This document shows positions 28,701 to 41,702 of a stretch of DNA of 64,000 nucleotides, one piece after another (position 1 is the first letter of the stretch; every line of letters starts with the position of its first letter). The position numbers and the translations under genes were made by a program. Source of the DNA: Climacteris rufus (Eukaryota > Chordata > Aves > Passeriformes > Climacteridae); NCBI GenBank assembly GCA_013398175.1, contig VZRZ01005153.1, positions 253,493 to 317,492 of the forward strand. The letters run 5' to 3'. The notes under the pieces were generated by a model, which saw only the letters and a list, made by a program, of their open reading frames with translations, searched no databases and was not told the DNA's origin.

Positions 28701-31534
28701 TGTTGGAGGTTATGTTCTTCAGCACCCAGTGGGCTAGTTTACCTCCACAGATCTTCCTGCTCTTTCCTGGTTCAGACTCTCTCCTCCATGCCCTGACTCT
28801 TGAGCTCTGCTGTCCTGTTCTCCTAAGCATCACCTGTTACAGCTGCTGTGATATATGCCAACATGTCCTGCAGGGACACTTCACAGCCAGTAGCAAAAGT
28901 GGTGCTTGAAGTGCTATAGAAGTGCCCACGTCCCTTTCAAAGAGCTTGGGACACCTTCTTAGGCTATTTAGCTGGAAGCAACTACTGGACCATAACTCTT
29001 GCTGTGCCAAATGGACACTGAAGGCTTTCTAACTAGCAAGATGGATTAGAGGCTTCTTCACTGGAAAGAGATCTCTTTCTAAAAACAGACCCTTAGTTAC
29101 CTTTACTGACACATGAATGGGTGATAACAGAACCTGAATGTGAAAACGCAAATCAGTTATTACTGGGAAACCTGTCTGAGTAGCAGAGTAATGCTTGATG
29201 ACATCTAGGTAAAAAGGAAATTAAAGGGGACCAGCTGTGAAAGAAGATATGCTCTGTGGTTTTGGACAGGAGTGAATACATCCCTGCCCTCAAGTTCCAG
29301 CTGTGTTTGGGTCTAGGTATAGGGATCGGTTCCTACCTATACCTATCGATTGCACAGGTGTGGATGTATGTTACATACATGAATGCCTGTGTGTGTGTGC
29401 CTCTTTTGCTTTGACTGTTACACATTGTTATTCCAAATAAGGGGGACTGAGACTGCAGCATGGATGGTCATAAGAAGAAGAGAATAGTCCTTGCAATATT
29501 TATGCCAGTCTGCAAAACCCCTCCCAGCTCTGCAGTACATGTCAAGATCGGGCTCAGAAAAAAAAGTCACAGAATTATCCCAAAAGCTGAGTATTTGACA
29601 TGCCTTCCCTAGGCATCCCCTCTGCTCTGGTACAGGCCTAGTGGAGAAGAAAGATGAAGAAGCACAAAGAACTCAGAGGAGGAGTTATTATCAACTGTTG
29701 TTTCCTAAAGGGCAGGTGGAGAGTTTTGCGTGGTTTCTTCAGCAGCCAACATGAGCTCTCTCCCTGACAGGTAGGAAGGTTGCCAAACCAAAGAGGTTCT
29801 TCACAAGGAGGGCTAAGAATCACACCTGGCCAGGTGTTCTTGCTCTCTTATGAGACTGACTCCCACCCCACCTCAACTGAGACATCCTGAAGTGGAGAGA
29901 GGAGGTGATCAGATAGATGCACATAGAGGTATCTCAGATATGCACCTGCCACTCAGCCAGCGCCAGCAAGACGCCAGGGAGAGAAGGAAATTTTTTTTTC
30001 TCTGACATTTTTAGCATGGATAACAGAGTTCAAGCAGAGCAGAGGAGGCCAGCAATAATGGCTTCTGTTGCCTTAAGCTAAGGTGCTTAATTGCATTGGA
30101 CTGTGTCATCTAATCAGGGAGAAAGGTGAAATCCCTTGTTTCTCGCCCCAGCTGACTTTCCTCAATGAACAAAGCCTGTGAGCCAAATGCCTGGTGATCC
30201 CAAACATCAGAAATAGCTGAATGGGGCACAAGGAGTCACAATAGGAGTCCTGTGGGCAATAACATGTGAGCATGTATGCATGTATGCAATAACTACTGAG
30301 CATGTAGGCTTGCAGATCAGGCTAAATCTGAAGCCCAGTAGCCATGGTCCTCTCAGCCTCTTGGAAACACATTGTTACCTCCTCTCCCATTCTCTGGGCT
30401 CTGGAGAGCAGCAAGCAGCTCCCAAGTGATTGTTGGTATATATGAAGAAACTCTGCTGAAACAGTTGAAATAAGGATCTTTCTTCCACTCAGTGTCTCCC
30501 AGTTCAGGGTCATTTTCTTTCAACCCTGCCCTTCTCCTCCTTTGCAGGACCTTGGCTTGCTGTTTAAAGAACTTGCAATCACCATAAGATATAAACTGTT
30601 CCTGCAGGATGTTAAACTAAAGATCTTGATGTACCCCAAATAATCATGGGTAGAATCAAAAGACAGCTCAGCAAGAAGGGCCCTAGCCTGGACTGGTCTC
30701 TTGCCATGTCCTGTCACTCAAACATGTCAACTCTGCAGCAAAACTGGATGATATGAGGTAGAGCCTAGGCCAGTATGAGATCAGGGCAGGGCTGAGGACA
30801 TCTCACTGACCTACAAGAATGTGTCCCACAGCATACAGAGAAGTAGAGGTAGTCTAGTTAATTTTACATTGGAGACATTCAAGGCAAAGGCAAGTATCAA
30901 AGGAACAGTTTTGGTGCCAGTCCAGCCTCTTTGACCCATGAAAAATCCCACATTAGTTGAGGACAGAATGCAAGGAAACCAGTGCACTGTGTGGAGCCTG
31001 ATCCTGATCTTCTCTCTCTGGAGACTGATGCAGCATCAGACATGACAGCCTCAGAGAAGTGACTCCAGGCTTAGTGGTCAGTGCTGAGATCTTTCTGGGG
31101 AGGAGACCCACCACCAGTACACGGGAATAGCTCACCACATCACTCCTGTGGCTGCACATGTATCACCAGCATCAGCCACACCACCTTCCAGCCCTGGGCT
31201 CCAGGGCCACATACACTTCATTTGCCCAGATGTCACCGCCCACTGCAGACAATGCCCCAAACCCTCCGTCTGCTCTCGAGGGCTGCTGGCCGGCCAGGGC
31301 TCAACTCCTTGTCTTTCCACCCATGCTCCCAGCCAAGTCAGGCTTTCCCTGCCAAGCTGGGGCTTGTGCCAGGAAAGAGAAGTACCCTCACGCAGGCCAT
31401 GGGTGCAGGGGAAGGGTGGGCTGGAAGGTGGACCCTGGGATGTCTCTGGTACCATGCTCTGCCCAGTCCCTGTGGTGCCGGTAATGTGAATCCATAGTGC
31501 AAACATCACGAGACCTGGCTGCACGTCCTGCTGC
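22767..31534. other. Intergenic, nothing recognised
   Basis: AT-rich in its first half. A short stem-loop lies at about 29,313-29,345. No gene, RNA or repeat family was recognised. Confidence 0.65.
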
Positions 31535-31700
31535 CACGACTCACCCAACACGTGGCCCTGGGCAAGGCTTTTGCCACTTCCTTCTTTCTGTCTCCCTCCC
31601 TATCTGTATTGTCTAATTAGGTAAAAGCTTTCCAGGGTAGAGATCATCTCTCCCTGGGCAGTGACATAGAGTGGCTAGAAGCACTCCTAGACACAATTAA
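31535..31700 (+). mobile_element. MIR/CORE-SINE-like fossil
   Basis: GGCCCTGGGCAAGGCTTTTG, then a CTCCCTCCCTATCTGTATTG segment like MIR, followed by AAAGCTTTCCAGGGTAGAGA and TCATCTCTCC, which resembles the AAGCTCTTTGGGGCAGGGAC tail of ancient amniote SINE/LINE repeats. The tail family is uncertain. Confidence 0.45.
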
Positions 31701-32093
31701 CACTTGAGCAGAGCAGACCCTGTGAATATGACAGTGTTAGCGGGAGCAGGCCTCACTGATGCAAACTTTTATCTTGCCTTAATTAACATGCAGCAAAATG
31801 TCAGACCTTTTGTGGTGTGGTTAGAAAGCTAAGGGTCTCCCCTTCAGAACCAGACAGAGTGGCTCTCTAATCTCAATGTAATAGGAAAAGTGAGGCTTTT
31901 GCAGGAAGTGCAGGATGCATCTTCAAAAAGCCTTGCAGGCTTGACTCAAGCACAGAGCAGAAAGGCTTTCTTGAGATTTGGTGCTGCTAAAGGAAACTCT
32001 TTGCCCACTGACTGGAGATAGCTGAAAGAGTTTTGGTGCTCAGCCAATCTCACAGAGAAACACAGCTGGCAGGGAGAGATTGAATACTCCCAT

Positions 32094-32164
32094 GCAGGGC
32101 CAGGAGCTGGACTCTATGATTCCTGTGGGTCCCTTCCAACTCAGCATATCCTGTGGTTCTGTGA
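32094..32164 (+). mobile_element. CR1 LINE 3' tail
   Basis: GCAGGGCCAGGAGCTGGACT, CTATGATTCCTGTGGGTCCC, TTCCAACTCAGC and a final GTGGTTCTGTGA follow the CR1 3' end (ACTAGATGATC, GGTCCCTTCCAACCC, ATTCTRTGA repeat). Only the last 70 or so bases of the element are recognisable. Confidence 0.75.
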
Positions 32165-35100
32165 CCCTGGCATAGTTATTACAAAAGCTTAGGGCTGCTG
32201 GCCTTCGTCATGGTGGAGATAACATCAGCCTACTGAAGACAGTCTTGAGCAGCCTAAGTGCTCCTGCAGAAGGAAAACGTGGGCCGCAGGAGCTGCTCTG
32301 GCGCTTGGCTAATTGTCAGACAGTTGTGCTGGAGGGATCTTGTATCCCAGAGGAGAGGCTGCTGAAGATGGATGCTGTGGTAGCCAGTGTGGAGATGAGC
32401 CCTGTTTAAATACAATAAGGGGTGGGTGGACAGAGGAATACACAGAGGACCAGGTTCAGTTCTCTGCCTCCTGCTCCTCCCTGGGGATGTGGTTCCCGGT
32501 TGGGGTGTTACACCAAGGATGGTGGTCACCATCTCAAAGGAAAAAGGTGAAGGCTCTGCTGAGGGACAAAGGAGAGTAGAGAGGAGGGGTGTGATGGATG
32601 CTGGGAATTTAAACAGGAGCACTGCAAGGTATTCAAAAGCAAGATCTCACTTGGTCCTTCACTACCTGGCTTGTCATTTCATTGCTGTTTGCCAGGAGAT
32701 TGGAGATATTAAGAAGAGAATGTAATGAGTAGAACCACTACAGACATTGCTAACCTCAGATGCAATCACCACAGACAGCACTGCAGAACGGCAAACCTGA
32801 GGTGTGCGAACATACCAAACCCAGACTCTCCTCACTAAAAATCCACATGCCCAGGATGTTTCCAATATGACTTATAAATAACACATTGGCCCTAAATATT
32901 TGGAAACCCACAGTTATGTCCTCTAGGATTCAGGCCAAACAAAATAAGCAAACACTTTGAGATGATACAGGTCTGTGCATTTGAAAGCTGCATTCTAAAA
33001 GTGGTAGTGGCAACAAATGCAGTGTTCTTTGTCTGCCCAGTGGGCACTGGAGGAGTAAAGTGTGTGTCAAGTGGTGTGCAAGCTAAGGTGGAAACTAGAG
33101 CTGGCTTGAGCATGTGATTCTGGGCACCTTCCTCTCCTTCTGCTTGAAGTCTTCTTCTCCCTGCTCTGAATAGTTCATCAGTTTGGCTCATCACCCTGGC
33201 AAGAGGCACAACAGAACCCAGCTACTGTGATGGGGATCCATCTACACTGACCAGGTTGAATATAGGACAAGGAGCTGAGCTTTGTGGAGCTTGTGAGGCA
33301 GCTCAAGCAGGCTTCCCAGCAAACCCCAGAGCTCATTCATAAAACGGGAGCTCCGGTCCCTGTGAACCCACACGCTCAGCAAAAGGAGCCTGGAAATGAT
33401 CTGAGTGAGAGCACAGATGGAAATCATTGCCATCAGGAAGGCCAAGAGCTTTGCAGGAAGCACGAAAGGATCAGATGTTTCAATGGATAAAAAAGAACAT
33501 CCAGAGCTGCACAAGATAGAATAAAAATGTAAGAGATCTAAGCCCTTTTCCTCCAGAATCAAGCCAGCCCTGACTGACAGGGATTGAGACAAAACGACAC
33601 ATCTGAGCAGGTTCTTTTGTAATTACCTGCAGCTGCATTTCCTGCCCCTTTTCCCTGCAGTGTCTGGCACTGGCCCCATCCCAGATGTAACTCTGAATTA
33701 AACCACTGGGAAACTGGCAGGAGTGGAAGGAGGCTCTGTGGAGGGGAAATAAGGAGACAAACTGAGAAACCTCAGCTGTGGTAGAGGGCATTCATCCCCT
33801 TCTTCTGTTCTTCTATTACCCCCCCTTTCTCCCTCACCACTTCCACCAAGGAAAGATCTTGCCTAAGCAAAGCTCTGATGACAGAACATCCTGCCTTGGA
33901 TATTTCGTTAGGCAAGGGAAAAAAATAATTTTCAGACCATCTGTCCTGTCCAAAGAAGAGCAGTCTTTCCCAAACTGAGCTAACTCGATGCAATGGCAAC
34001 AGTAAGCAACATGATATTAAACAATAATAAATCAAAGCTGACATCATTTGGAGCACATCCGGACCCTCCCCTGTGTGGGTATCACTCTTCTGTGTGTCAA
34101 CAGCGGGAAGAGAGAAGCAGAAAGAAGCTTGATCTGGATCAGACAGAAGACAGTAGGCCTGTGATGGTATTTCTGAGAGAGAAGATCCTTCCAAAAGACT
34201 TGCTGGGGGCACTGCGAGGATGGGACAGGGGCACAGGGGATAAAGGATGGGGCAGGATGACCTGTCTCCTTTACGGCAGATAGCGGTCTAGAACAGCAAA
34301 ACCACTCAGCTCAGAGAGCTGGGACTGTCTGTCCCCACTGCAGCACACCTTCCAGAGCCCCTGCCTTGGCAGTCAGGTTCCTTCTACAAAATTGCAGGAG
34401 GGCTGCCCACCTTAGTCCGAAACAGCAAGCTCAAAAGCTCAGGAATAATAGGAGCAGCAGGGCAGAAGGGGAGCACTTCTGGTAACTTTGAAGTGGAGGA
34501 TGTGATGGAAATTCGACAGTGACATAAAGTGCCAAAAGAGCAGTACAAAATCATGGGAATGTCTTGGGAAGACACCCCTTTAGTTTTAAACTAGATAGAG
34601 AATAATGGGAGAATACAGGCAGCAGCAGCAGACAGTCAAACTAGGCCTCAGAGTGGTCTGCAGTCCAGACGTCTCGGTGGCACAACACTACTGGTACCCA
34701 TGCTGAGAGGCAGGAAAACTGATCAAAACTCAGATTAAAACCCAAGCTCATTAGGGTGTGTTTACCAAGATGCAATCCCACCTCTGGAATGCAATGCAGA
34801 CATATGCAAGCAATTACTGGATTTAGGTATCTCCCTGTAAAATACTAATGAAGAAATGGCTTAAGAGAGTTTTACTCCACAGCCAGTCCTAGAGCTGTGT
34901 ACTAAGCACTGCAGTGTAAACTGATGTTTTGTTGCCTTTAATGTGAGCAGGAAAACAAAGACATTTTCCCAGAGATGTACCAGCAAGGGACACCGCTGTC
35001 AGGTGTACTGCAGACAGGCTTTCTGCTTGTGTCTCCACTGCACATCCCCCAGGTCACAGTATTTATACCTAGACATATGGAAATCTCCTCCCTCCCTAGT

Positions 35101-35799
35101 TTGATGCTTTCTTCAACTGCATGTCCAAGAAGCCAGCCAACAGGCAAGGTCAAGTTGGCAGGTGGATGGTGTTCAGAGAGTGCAGCTCGAGCCTGAAAGC
35201 TGAGGGCATCTCCCAGGAGGAGATCCACACTTGTGTCAGCCCAGTGCAGGACTGTTCACAGCAGAAGGGCAGCGCTGTCCTTCGGCTATGTCGGCCTTCG
35301 TGAGAGGCTGCAGACACCAGGGTGGGTGGCTCTGAAGAGGCCAGAGTCCAGGGCAGTGATTGACAAATGTGGTTTGGATCACACAACTGACAGGACCATG
35401 GGTCTGGGGGCAGCTCTTTGGGGCCTGGAGTTGGGCTGATGGGGCCATGGGGCAGGAGAGAGGGGCGCAGGCAGAGCTGGGAGGGGATTGCAATACACAG
35501 TGCTTCTCTCTCTGCTGCCTCTCTGCAGACACTGAGATGTGCGCGTGATAAAAGAGATGATTTACAACAAAGAGAAGAAATAAGGTACTTGAGCTTCTTC
35601 CTTTCAGTTTTAATGGGTTTCTCGTAGGTGTGCCGCTGCTAATGAGTGTTGAGTCATGCTGGCCAGAGCTTTCTCTTGCACAACTTCTCCCTGCCTCCCC
35701 AGGTTGTTCTGTATCTGCCCTCTGATAGTGCTCTACCTGATGACTAGGGCAAGCACCACTGCCAGCAGCAGGTCTTACGCAGTATTTGCTGAGCTTTAG
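32165..35799. other. Intergenic, nothing recognised
   Basis: Unique-looking sequence between the CR1 tail and the CpG-rich patch. No supported gene or repeat. Confidence 0.65.
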
Positions 35800-35974
35800 C
35801 AGAACGGGACCCGATTGTTTCACTTTGGCGGCTGTTTGCTCGGCCAGCTCAGTGTTTGCTTGGCCATTCCTCTCCCACCGCCCCGCCAAAACCCTCCATA
35901 GCTGCTCTTGCGGCGGCAAAGGGCGAAGCAGCCCTGGGGTGCAGCCCCAGCCAGCCCCAGCGCCCGGCGTGCAC

Positions 35975-35975
<1 letters not shown>

Positions 35976-36014
<39 letters not shown>
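35976..36014. repeat. (CAG)13 trinucleotide repeat
   Basis: Thirteen uninterrupted CAG units, 16 bases before a 27-bp tandem repeat and inside a CpG-rich patch. It keeps three frames open on each strand (Q, A or S on plus). Confidence 0.97.
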
Positions 36015-36016
<2 letters not shown>

Positions 36017-36030
36017 TCGGGGCCGCGCTG

Positions 36031-36164
36031 CTCCCCTCTGGCATCACTCGCACCCCGCTCCCCTCTGGCATCACTCGCACCCCGCTCCCCTCTGGCATCA
36101 CTCGCACCCCGCTCCCCTCTGGCATCACTCGCACCCCGCTCCCCTCTGGCATCACTCGCACCCC
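36031..36164. repeat. 27-bp tandem repeat, five near-identical copies
   Basis: Units begin CTCCCCTCTGGCATCACTCG at 36,031, 36,058, 36,085, 36,112 and 36,139. I see no differences between copies except at the last base. The period is a multiple of three, so frames run through it in both directions (plus: a nine-residue SPLASLAPR repeat in one frame). Confidence 0.97.
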
Positions 36165-37557
36165 TCCCTGGCTCGCCAGCGCCCACGGCCCCACTCCCTG
36201 CCCCTGAGCACGGGAGGAGCCACACACCCACCACCCCAGCCCGGCTCCCAGGGCCAAACACTGAGGCTGAAGGTGAAACCAGCTCTTTCCTGCTGCGTCG
36301 GACCCTCTGCTATACAGACTCCTCCACAGCTTCACACCAAAGCCCTTCAGCCCAGCCTGGGTACAGACTAAGCCCAGCTTGATGCAGGGATGGCTCACAC
36401 TGCAACCAGTGGGAAGCAGGTAGGAGCTTCAGTACAATGTGATAGCCCCCATAAACGCTTCATATTTATTTTCCTTCCTATTTTTCTTCCAGGCTGCAGT
36501 GGAGAAGTCTCATGTGGCAGGCAGTATCCGTGTGCATCTTTCAGAGGCTTCAATCCCATCAGGACACTCTTGACAACCTCAGTGCACAGGGGAGTGCTTC
36601 TCAAACGGGTGTTTGAAACCTCCTATAGCAGGACTGTGAGTCCAAAGACACAGTGTGAGTAGACAGCATTCCCTTGCTGATTCAGCTGAACTTACTGGCA
36701 CATCATCATGGGGAAAAGGCTGAAGTGTTTTCACTGACTCACACGGGTCCAGAGATCCTGTTAGATCTATCCCAGTCTGTGACACTGGGTAGAGTCTGTC
36801 TGTGAGTGTCAGTTCTCTGGAATTGCAAAGGACAAGAGGGGAAAGCCCTTGTGGGGAGGAACTTGGATCCTGTCTAACACACCAAGAACAGAGACCTTCC
36901 GCCTTGCAACAGGCACGGGCTGCAGGGCTGCAAGATGCAGCACCTCACAGCAGTTTAGACTCATCTCTGAATCTGGCCTTCAGTCTCTGAGTGGCTCCAC
37001 ATGCCAGGGCACAGTGTCCCGGCATTAAAAATACCAAGGCTGACAGATAGTGTTTATTAATAGCACGAGTGGTGTTTATTGCTGAGCAACAGTCAGCAGC
37101 TCGGAGGTTACTGCTGCTACAAGCCAAGGTCTGAGAGCATTGCCACAGTGCTTCGTTCTCAGGGGAGAGAGGCTCCATCTTTGGAGGCAGGAGCCATGGG
37201 GATGGGGTGCCCAGCTGTCTCAAGGATCTGCTGCGTGTGCAGGGGAGCAGGTTACAGGTGCAGCATCCTGGCCTGAGGCACAGGACACTCCCCCTGGACT
37301 GGGGGACCCCAGCACCCTGGAGTAAGCAGTGTAACACCCAGTGCAGTTTGTGCAAATGGGTGCGGAGCACACGCCAGCACTGAGCGCCTGCCTTCTTCCC
37401 TTCTTCTTCTGCGTTCAGATGCGCTGTGGCACCATTCCCTATCCATGACGAGTCTTGGTCTCCTGGGGTCTCTCTCAGTCCTATATGTGGCCCCCCTTCT
37501 CTGTCCCTGCCAGGCTCTAGGCACCAAGCTGTTGTTTAGGAGGACATTGGTTTTAGC

Positions 37558-37640
37558 ATCCTTATTTCACAGGAAAGGAAATTGATGTGTAGAGCAGGGA
37601 AATGATCCACCAAGGGTGATCTACTGCCTGTGTTCCAGAG
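37558..37640 (-). mobile_element. MIR-like SINE fossil (short)
   Basis: Plus strand: CCTTATTTCACAGGAAAGGA, AATTGATGTGTAGAGCAGGG and AATGATCCACCAAGGGTGAT follow the antisense MIR core order (TTTTACAGATGAGGAAACTG, then a TGACTTGCCCAAGGTCA-like segment). Confidence 0.5.
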
Positions 37641-38481
37641 ATGTCCACAGATTTTATAACTACGTCTTAGTGATCCAGAAGAATTGACGAAGCAGGACAA
37701 TTTGCTGGGTGTTTGGCAGAGATCTGCACTTCTCTGAAAAGCTCTGAAATACCCCAGAAAGAGGGGCAGGGATTCAGAGACTGAAAAAACTTGAAACCTA
37801 ATAAGCAATTGTCATTCCCCAGACTCACAGTTCATACTCTGGAGCTGGAGGCCAAATCGACCTTTCTGCAGACATTTCTTTCCTGTTCTTGATCTTACCC
37901 TCTCAGCAGACTTTATGTGATGCTTCACACTCTCCAGGTTTCTCTCCTGCAGAGCTGTGCTTCCTATTTTTACCAGTTTATGGTTCAGACACTACAGCAC
38001 TGGTGTACTACAAGCAACATCACACTTTGCTCTTTTTCTCCTAATTTTTTCCTTTCTCTTTGTCATCACATGTAACACGCAGGGGTCTCCTAGAGCATGT
38101 TAGCCCTGGATTATCTCTTTACATATGGCTTTCAGGAAAGACAATTGCAGCTGGGAAGCTGGTCCACCCAGCCCACACAGACTGCTGCACACCTGGAAAT
38201 AACATTAGGTGGTTGATGAGTGCTTGTCCTAATCAAAGCGTGACTTTCCTTGGGAGTCAGGCAGAGCAGAGCAAAGGCTCAGGGACAGTCTGCCATGTCA
38301 GTGAAAGCCATGCATTGCACACCACACAAAACTTCTCACTGCCTGCTATCGTGGAATCTCTGAGCACTCAACAGAGGCCATCAATTAATTCTTCTTTAAT
38401 TCCTCGCCGTTAATTCACCTACAGATCATGCCCCAGGGCAGCTCAGTACCTGTTATCATCACTGTACTGTTATCAGCACTA

Positions 38482-38590
38482 ACACCTGAGGAAACTGAAG
38501 CACAGATCAGTGTAGTGATTGACACTGCTCTAATTAGCAAAGAGAGAACTGAGCTGGGAAGACAATCCAGGACTCCTGGCTCTGGCACAG
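38482..38590 (-). mobile_element. MIR-like SINE fossil
   Basis: Plus strand: CCTGAGGAAACTGAAGCACA, then GTGATTGACACTGCTCTAAT and GAGCTGGGAAGACAATCCAG, GACTCCTGGCTCTGG. This is the antisense MIR core in the right order and spacing. Confidence 0.65.
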
Positions 38591-41500
38591 TATCAAGGTA
38601 CAGAATCACCTGTAATGCACACACCGTAACTTTTAGTGAGTTTCTTTTACACCAAGACAAAATAGAGGGTTTGGCAAAAGTATATCTTCCATAGATGCTG
38701 CAGCTTTGGTTTGTCTTGGCTGAAAGATCCTATCCAAAACTCCCTTCATTCTCTGTAGTAGCCTCCAAGCAAGTTTCCCATCTTTACTCACACCCTCTCA
38801 TCCTCAGTGAGTTACAGAGCAGTCATCAGTGCTAGCCAGCACGCTGGGACTCAAAAGATCCACTGCTTTCTGGCACAGGGCTTAGTCTTCCGGGCTGCCT
38901 GGACTGAAAGGGCCAAAGATCTAGTTCAGAAGTACCCACAGACAAGATTTTTCTCACTAGCATGTTCGACGCACATTATCTGAACAAGAAAATGAGGCGT
39001 CTCTGGATGAACTGGGGTCTGTGCACACAGGCAGGTCTGCGTGGAGATGCTGAATGAGTGCACAGACCTCTTGTGCTCTCAGCACAGCAAAAGCAAGGTG
39101 CCTTCTCTCCTCCCATCAAGGACCCTCAATCTGGGTCAGGGAGCTAGGCCATGGATGTTTAGTCTGGAACAGTCTGTGGGACATGATTTGGTGGTGTTCC
39201 CGTGATATTTCACACAATAAGCTTAGGGAGGACAATGCAGTTGCTTTGTGAGACATGGTGATGCTGTGTCTTGTGACACAGCCTATTAGCAGATTGGCTA
39301 GTGCTGGGTGTGCAGCTGCTTTTTGTCACGGGAAAGGCTGAAAGCAGCCAGAATATACCTGTGAATCCTGCCTCTAATTATTTAGAGCAAAACACACTGT
39401 GTTCCCAGTTTTCCTGCATCTGAGTACCTTGCACACAGATGAAAAACAGCAGCCAATATCCAGAATAGAAATTCCCCTTTATGCCTTACAAAAATCCTGC
39501 TCAGTAAACAGGATTATACTTGAAATACGCTGTGGTAGAGATACGAGGAAAGACACACAGATGTCCACATTTCTTTTCATGAAGAAACTTGCTAATCAGC
39601 CAAATGGATTTTGCTACTTCTGCTTAACCTCAGCTGCCTCTACAGCCCCTATTTAAAACATTTTGCCTCTTTACAGGATCTGTCTGGCAGCCCTCCATCA
39701 CTGCCTAATTGTGCTGGGATGGGATGCGAAACAGCCTGATGAGGGAACATTACATTTTTCTCTTAATTTCACCAAAACCAAGATTTCCCCTCCTTGCTGA
39801 GGGCAGCTTGGTGTTAGCAAGGATCCCAGCAGTGAAGTTCCTGCGAGCTGATGGGAACAGCCCTTCTCCTGGAGAAAAGAGACAACATCTGAAAGCTGTG
39901 GATGGAAAAACGAGGTAGTCAGCTAATAAAAAAAATTAACCCGGTGGATATGATTTGGCCACATTCTCCAGAGCTGGAGTTCTTTTATAAGGCTTGCCGC
40001 AGAAAGCTCTTAAGGATAACAACTAATCCCTGGATAAGGGTCAAAGTTCTTGCTGGGCATTAAAACTTGGTGATGTGATTAAAGAAAAAGTGAAAACTCA
40101 TTGCTCAGAGCAGAGCCTCCAATGAGGAAGCGGCAGGGTGCTGGTGCTCTGGTCACTTCTGAGTGATCCCAGAACATCAGGGATGAGGAGCTAATGGGTT
40201 TGGCTCATGGTGCTGGGATGTCTGGGGTGCCTGAAAGGGATGTAAAGATACATTGGTGTGAAGCAGTGCAACAGCCCTCTGAAATGGCCCCTGGATAGGC
40301 AGAAGGTGACGTACCCTGGCACAGAGCAGCCAAAACTTCACCTCTTCACCAACGGTTCTTGAAGGTCCCCTCTGGAAAAAAATATTTAGCAGTTGCTGTG
40401 GATACCCCTGATTGCATGTCTGGGATTTGTGTGTATCTACAACCCAAGAGGCAAACAGAGCTCAAGTGACTTAAAACAGGGTGAGAAACTGTAAAATATC
40501 CACAGTGAGACAAGGACATATATACAGCTCCCTTCCAGGCTTTGTAAAGGTCTGAGATTGACAACACCAGAAGACGGGGAGTGGATTAAAAATAGGGTGG
40601 AACCTGAATGTAAAGGGATATGGTGAGAGCCTGAAGCGCAGAGTCTGAAGCATGCCAAAGAGGATTCAGTGGCAGGATTTAAGGCTAGGAAGGAAAGGCA
40701 TTGCTGGCAAAACACCCGCCCAGCTGAACCTCATAGCAGTTTGAAAACTAACGCAATCTGGGCACGTTCGCCTTCTGAGCTTTTGTAGTATACTTGAGTC
40801 ATGATGGATTTTATGTTTTCGGGAGCATGAAGGACCAAATCTTTTCTGTTTGGCTAAAAGTAGGTAGTATTTCACACCACACTGCTCTTTTACATGTGTA
40901 AGTAGCACAAGATTCTCAGCATTGCCCGTCCTGGGCTCTAGCAGGTGCCTCTTCACGTGCATAGTCAACAGGTATGGAGGCAGCTGTCCAGCATCTCATA
41001 AGTGCCTTGTCTGGAGCAGGGCTCTCTGTGGCAGAGGTAGGCCAAGGGGCTGCCCAGGGAAGGTTCATCAGGTGCTGGAGAGGATGGAAGCTCAGGCCTT
41101 CCTGCAAACCCTCACCATGGGTTTTCCAGCACTCAAAGCAATTCATACCAGTGAGAAATGTGTCCATGGGAGTGCAAGTGGTTTCATAACTGGGAGGGTT
41201 CCCTGCACCTGGGGCAGCCAGATAATCTCAGACCTGCCCCACCCCACTCCTGAGACACAGCCAGCCTACTCGTCCTCATCCTCCTCCCTCACCTCACAGT
41301 GCATCCCTTACCTTCCATCCTCATCACCCTTGCACTGTGTCCTACCTCTTCCAGCCAGTAAAGACCCTCCTGAGCTGTGTCTTTCTTGTTTCCCCTCCTC
41401 TCCACCCCCCTACACTGTTTGCTCATGTCCCCTTCCTAAAGAGCAGATGGAAGGATATGCTGTTGGTACCCAAATACCTACTGAAGTTCTCTCTCAAATG

Positions 41501-41702
41501 ATGGAGAGAAGCAGGGAGACATGACTGCAGCTGGGACTGGGTGATGAGGGGATAGTGATTTACCTGCTTTGGGGGAAGGTATACAGAGAACCCTAACAAT
41601 TCCAGCAAGATGAGAAGACTTCTACTAACTGGCAATAAAATAAGAAGTAGTAAATGGCACTTGATGTCTGTCAAGAGTCCCAAAAAGGAGGATGGAGTTT
41701 GT

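Larger units (their letters stand above)
35800..36420 (+). promoter_or_regulatory. Small CpG-rich patch with possible splice donor
   Basis: CpG density is well above that of the flanks (CGGCTG, CGCCCCGCC, GCGGCGGCAAAGGGCG, GTCGGGGCCGCG and others). The patch encloses the CAG and 27-bp repeats and ends shortly before AAGCAG|GTAGGA at 36,414-36,425, a plausible splice donor, with a CTTCCTATTTTTCTTCCAG acceptor-like site at 36,475-36,493. Possible start of an unannotated transcript. No ATG-initiated frame supports a protein. Confidence 0.35.

Noticed and set aside
29568..29585. TCACAGAATTATC as an antisense CR1 tail
   Set aside because: The following sequence does not continue with the GGTTGGAAGGGACC part of the CR1 3' end.
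35236..36261. 341-codon open frame on the minus strand as a protein gene
   Set aside because: It opens at GTG, its N-terminal part is the 27-bp and CAG repeats, and the remainder matches no known domain.
39120..39240. Possible CR1 fragment (GATGTTTAGTCTGGAAC, GGGACATGATTTGGTGGTG)
   Set aside because: Two short CR1-like phrases are in roughly the right order, but they are too diverged and too short to support by eye.
40922..41524. 200-codon open frame on the plus strand
   Set aside because: It opens at TTG, shows no recognisable domain, and its C-terminal part is low-complexity Ser/Pro from a CT-rich stretch.
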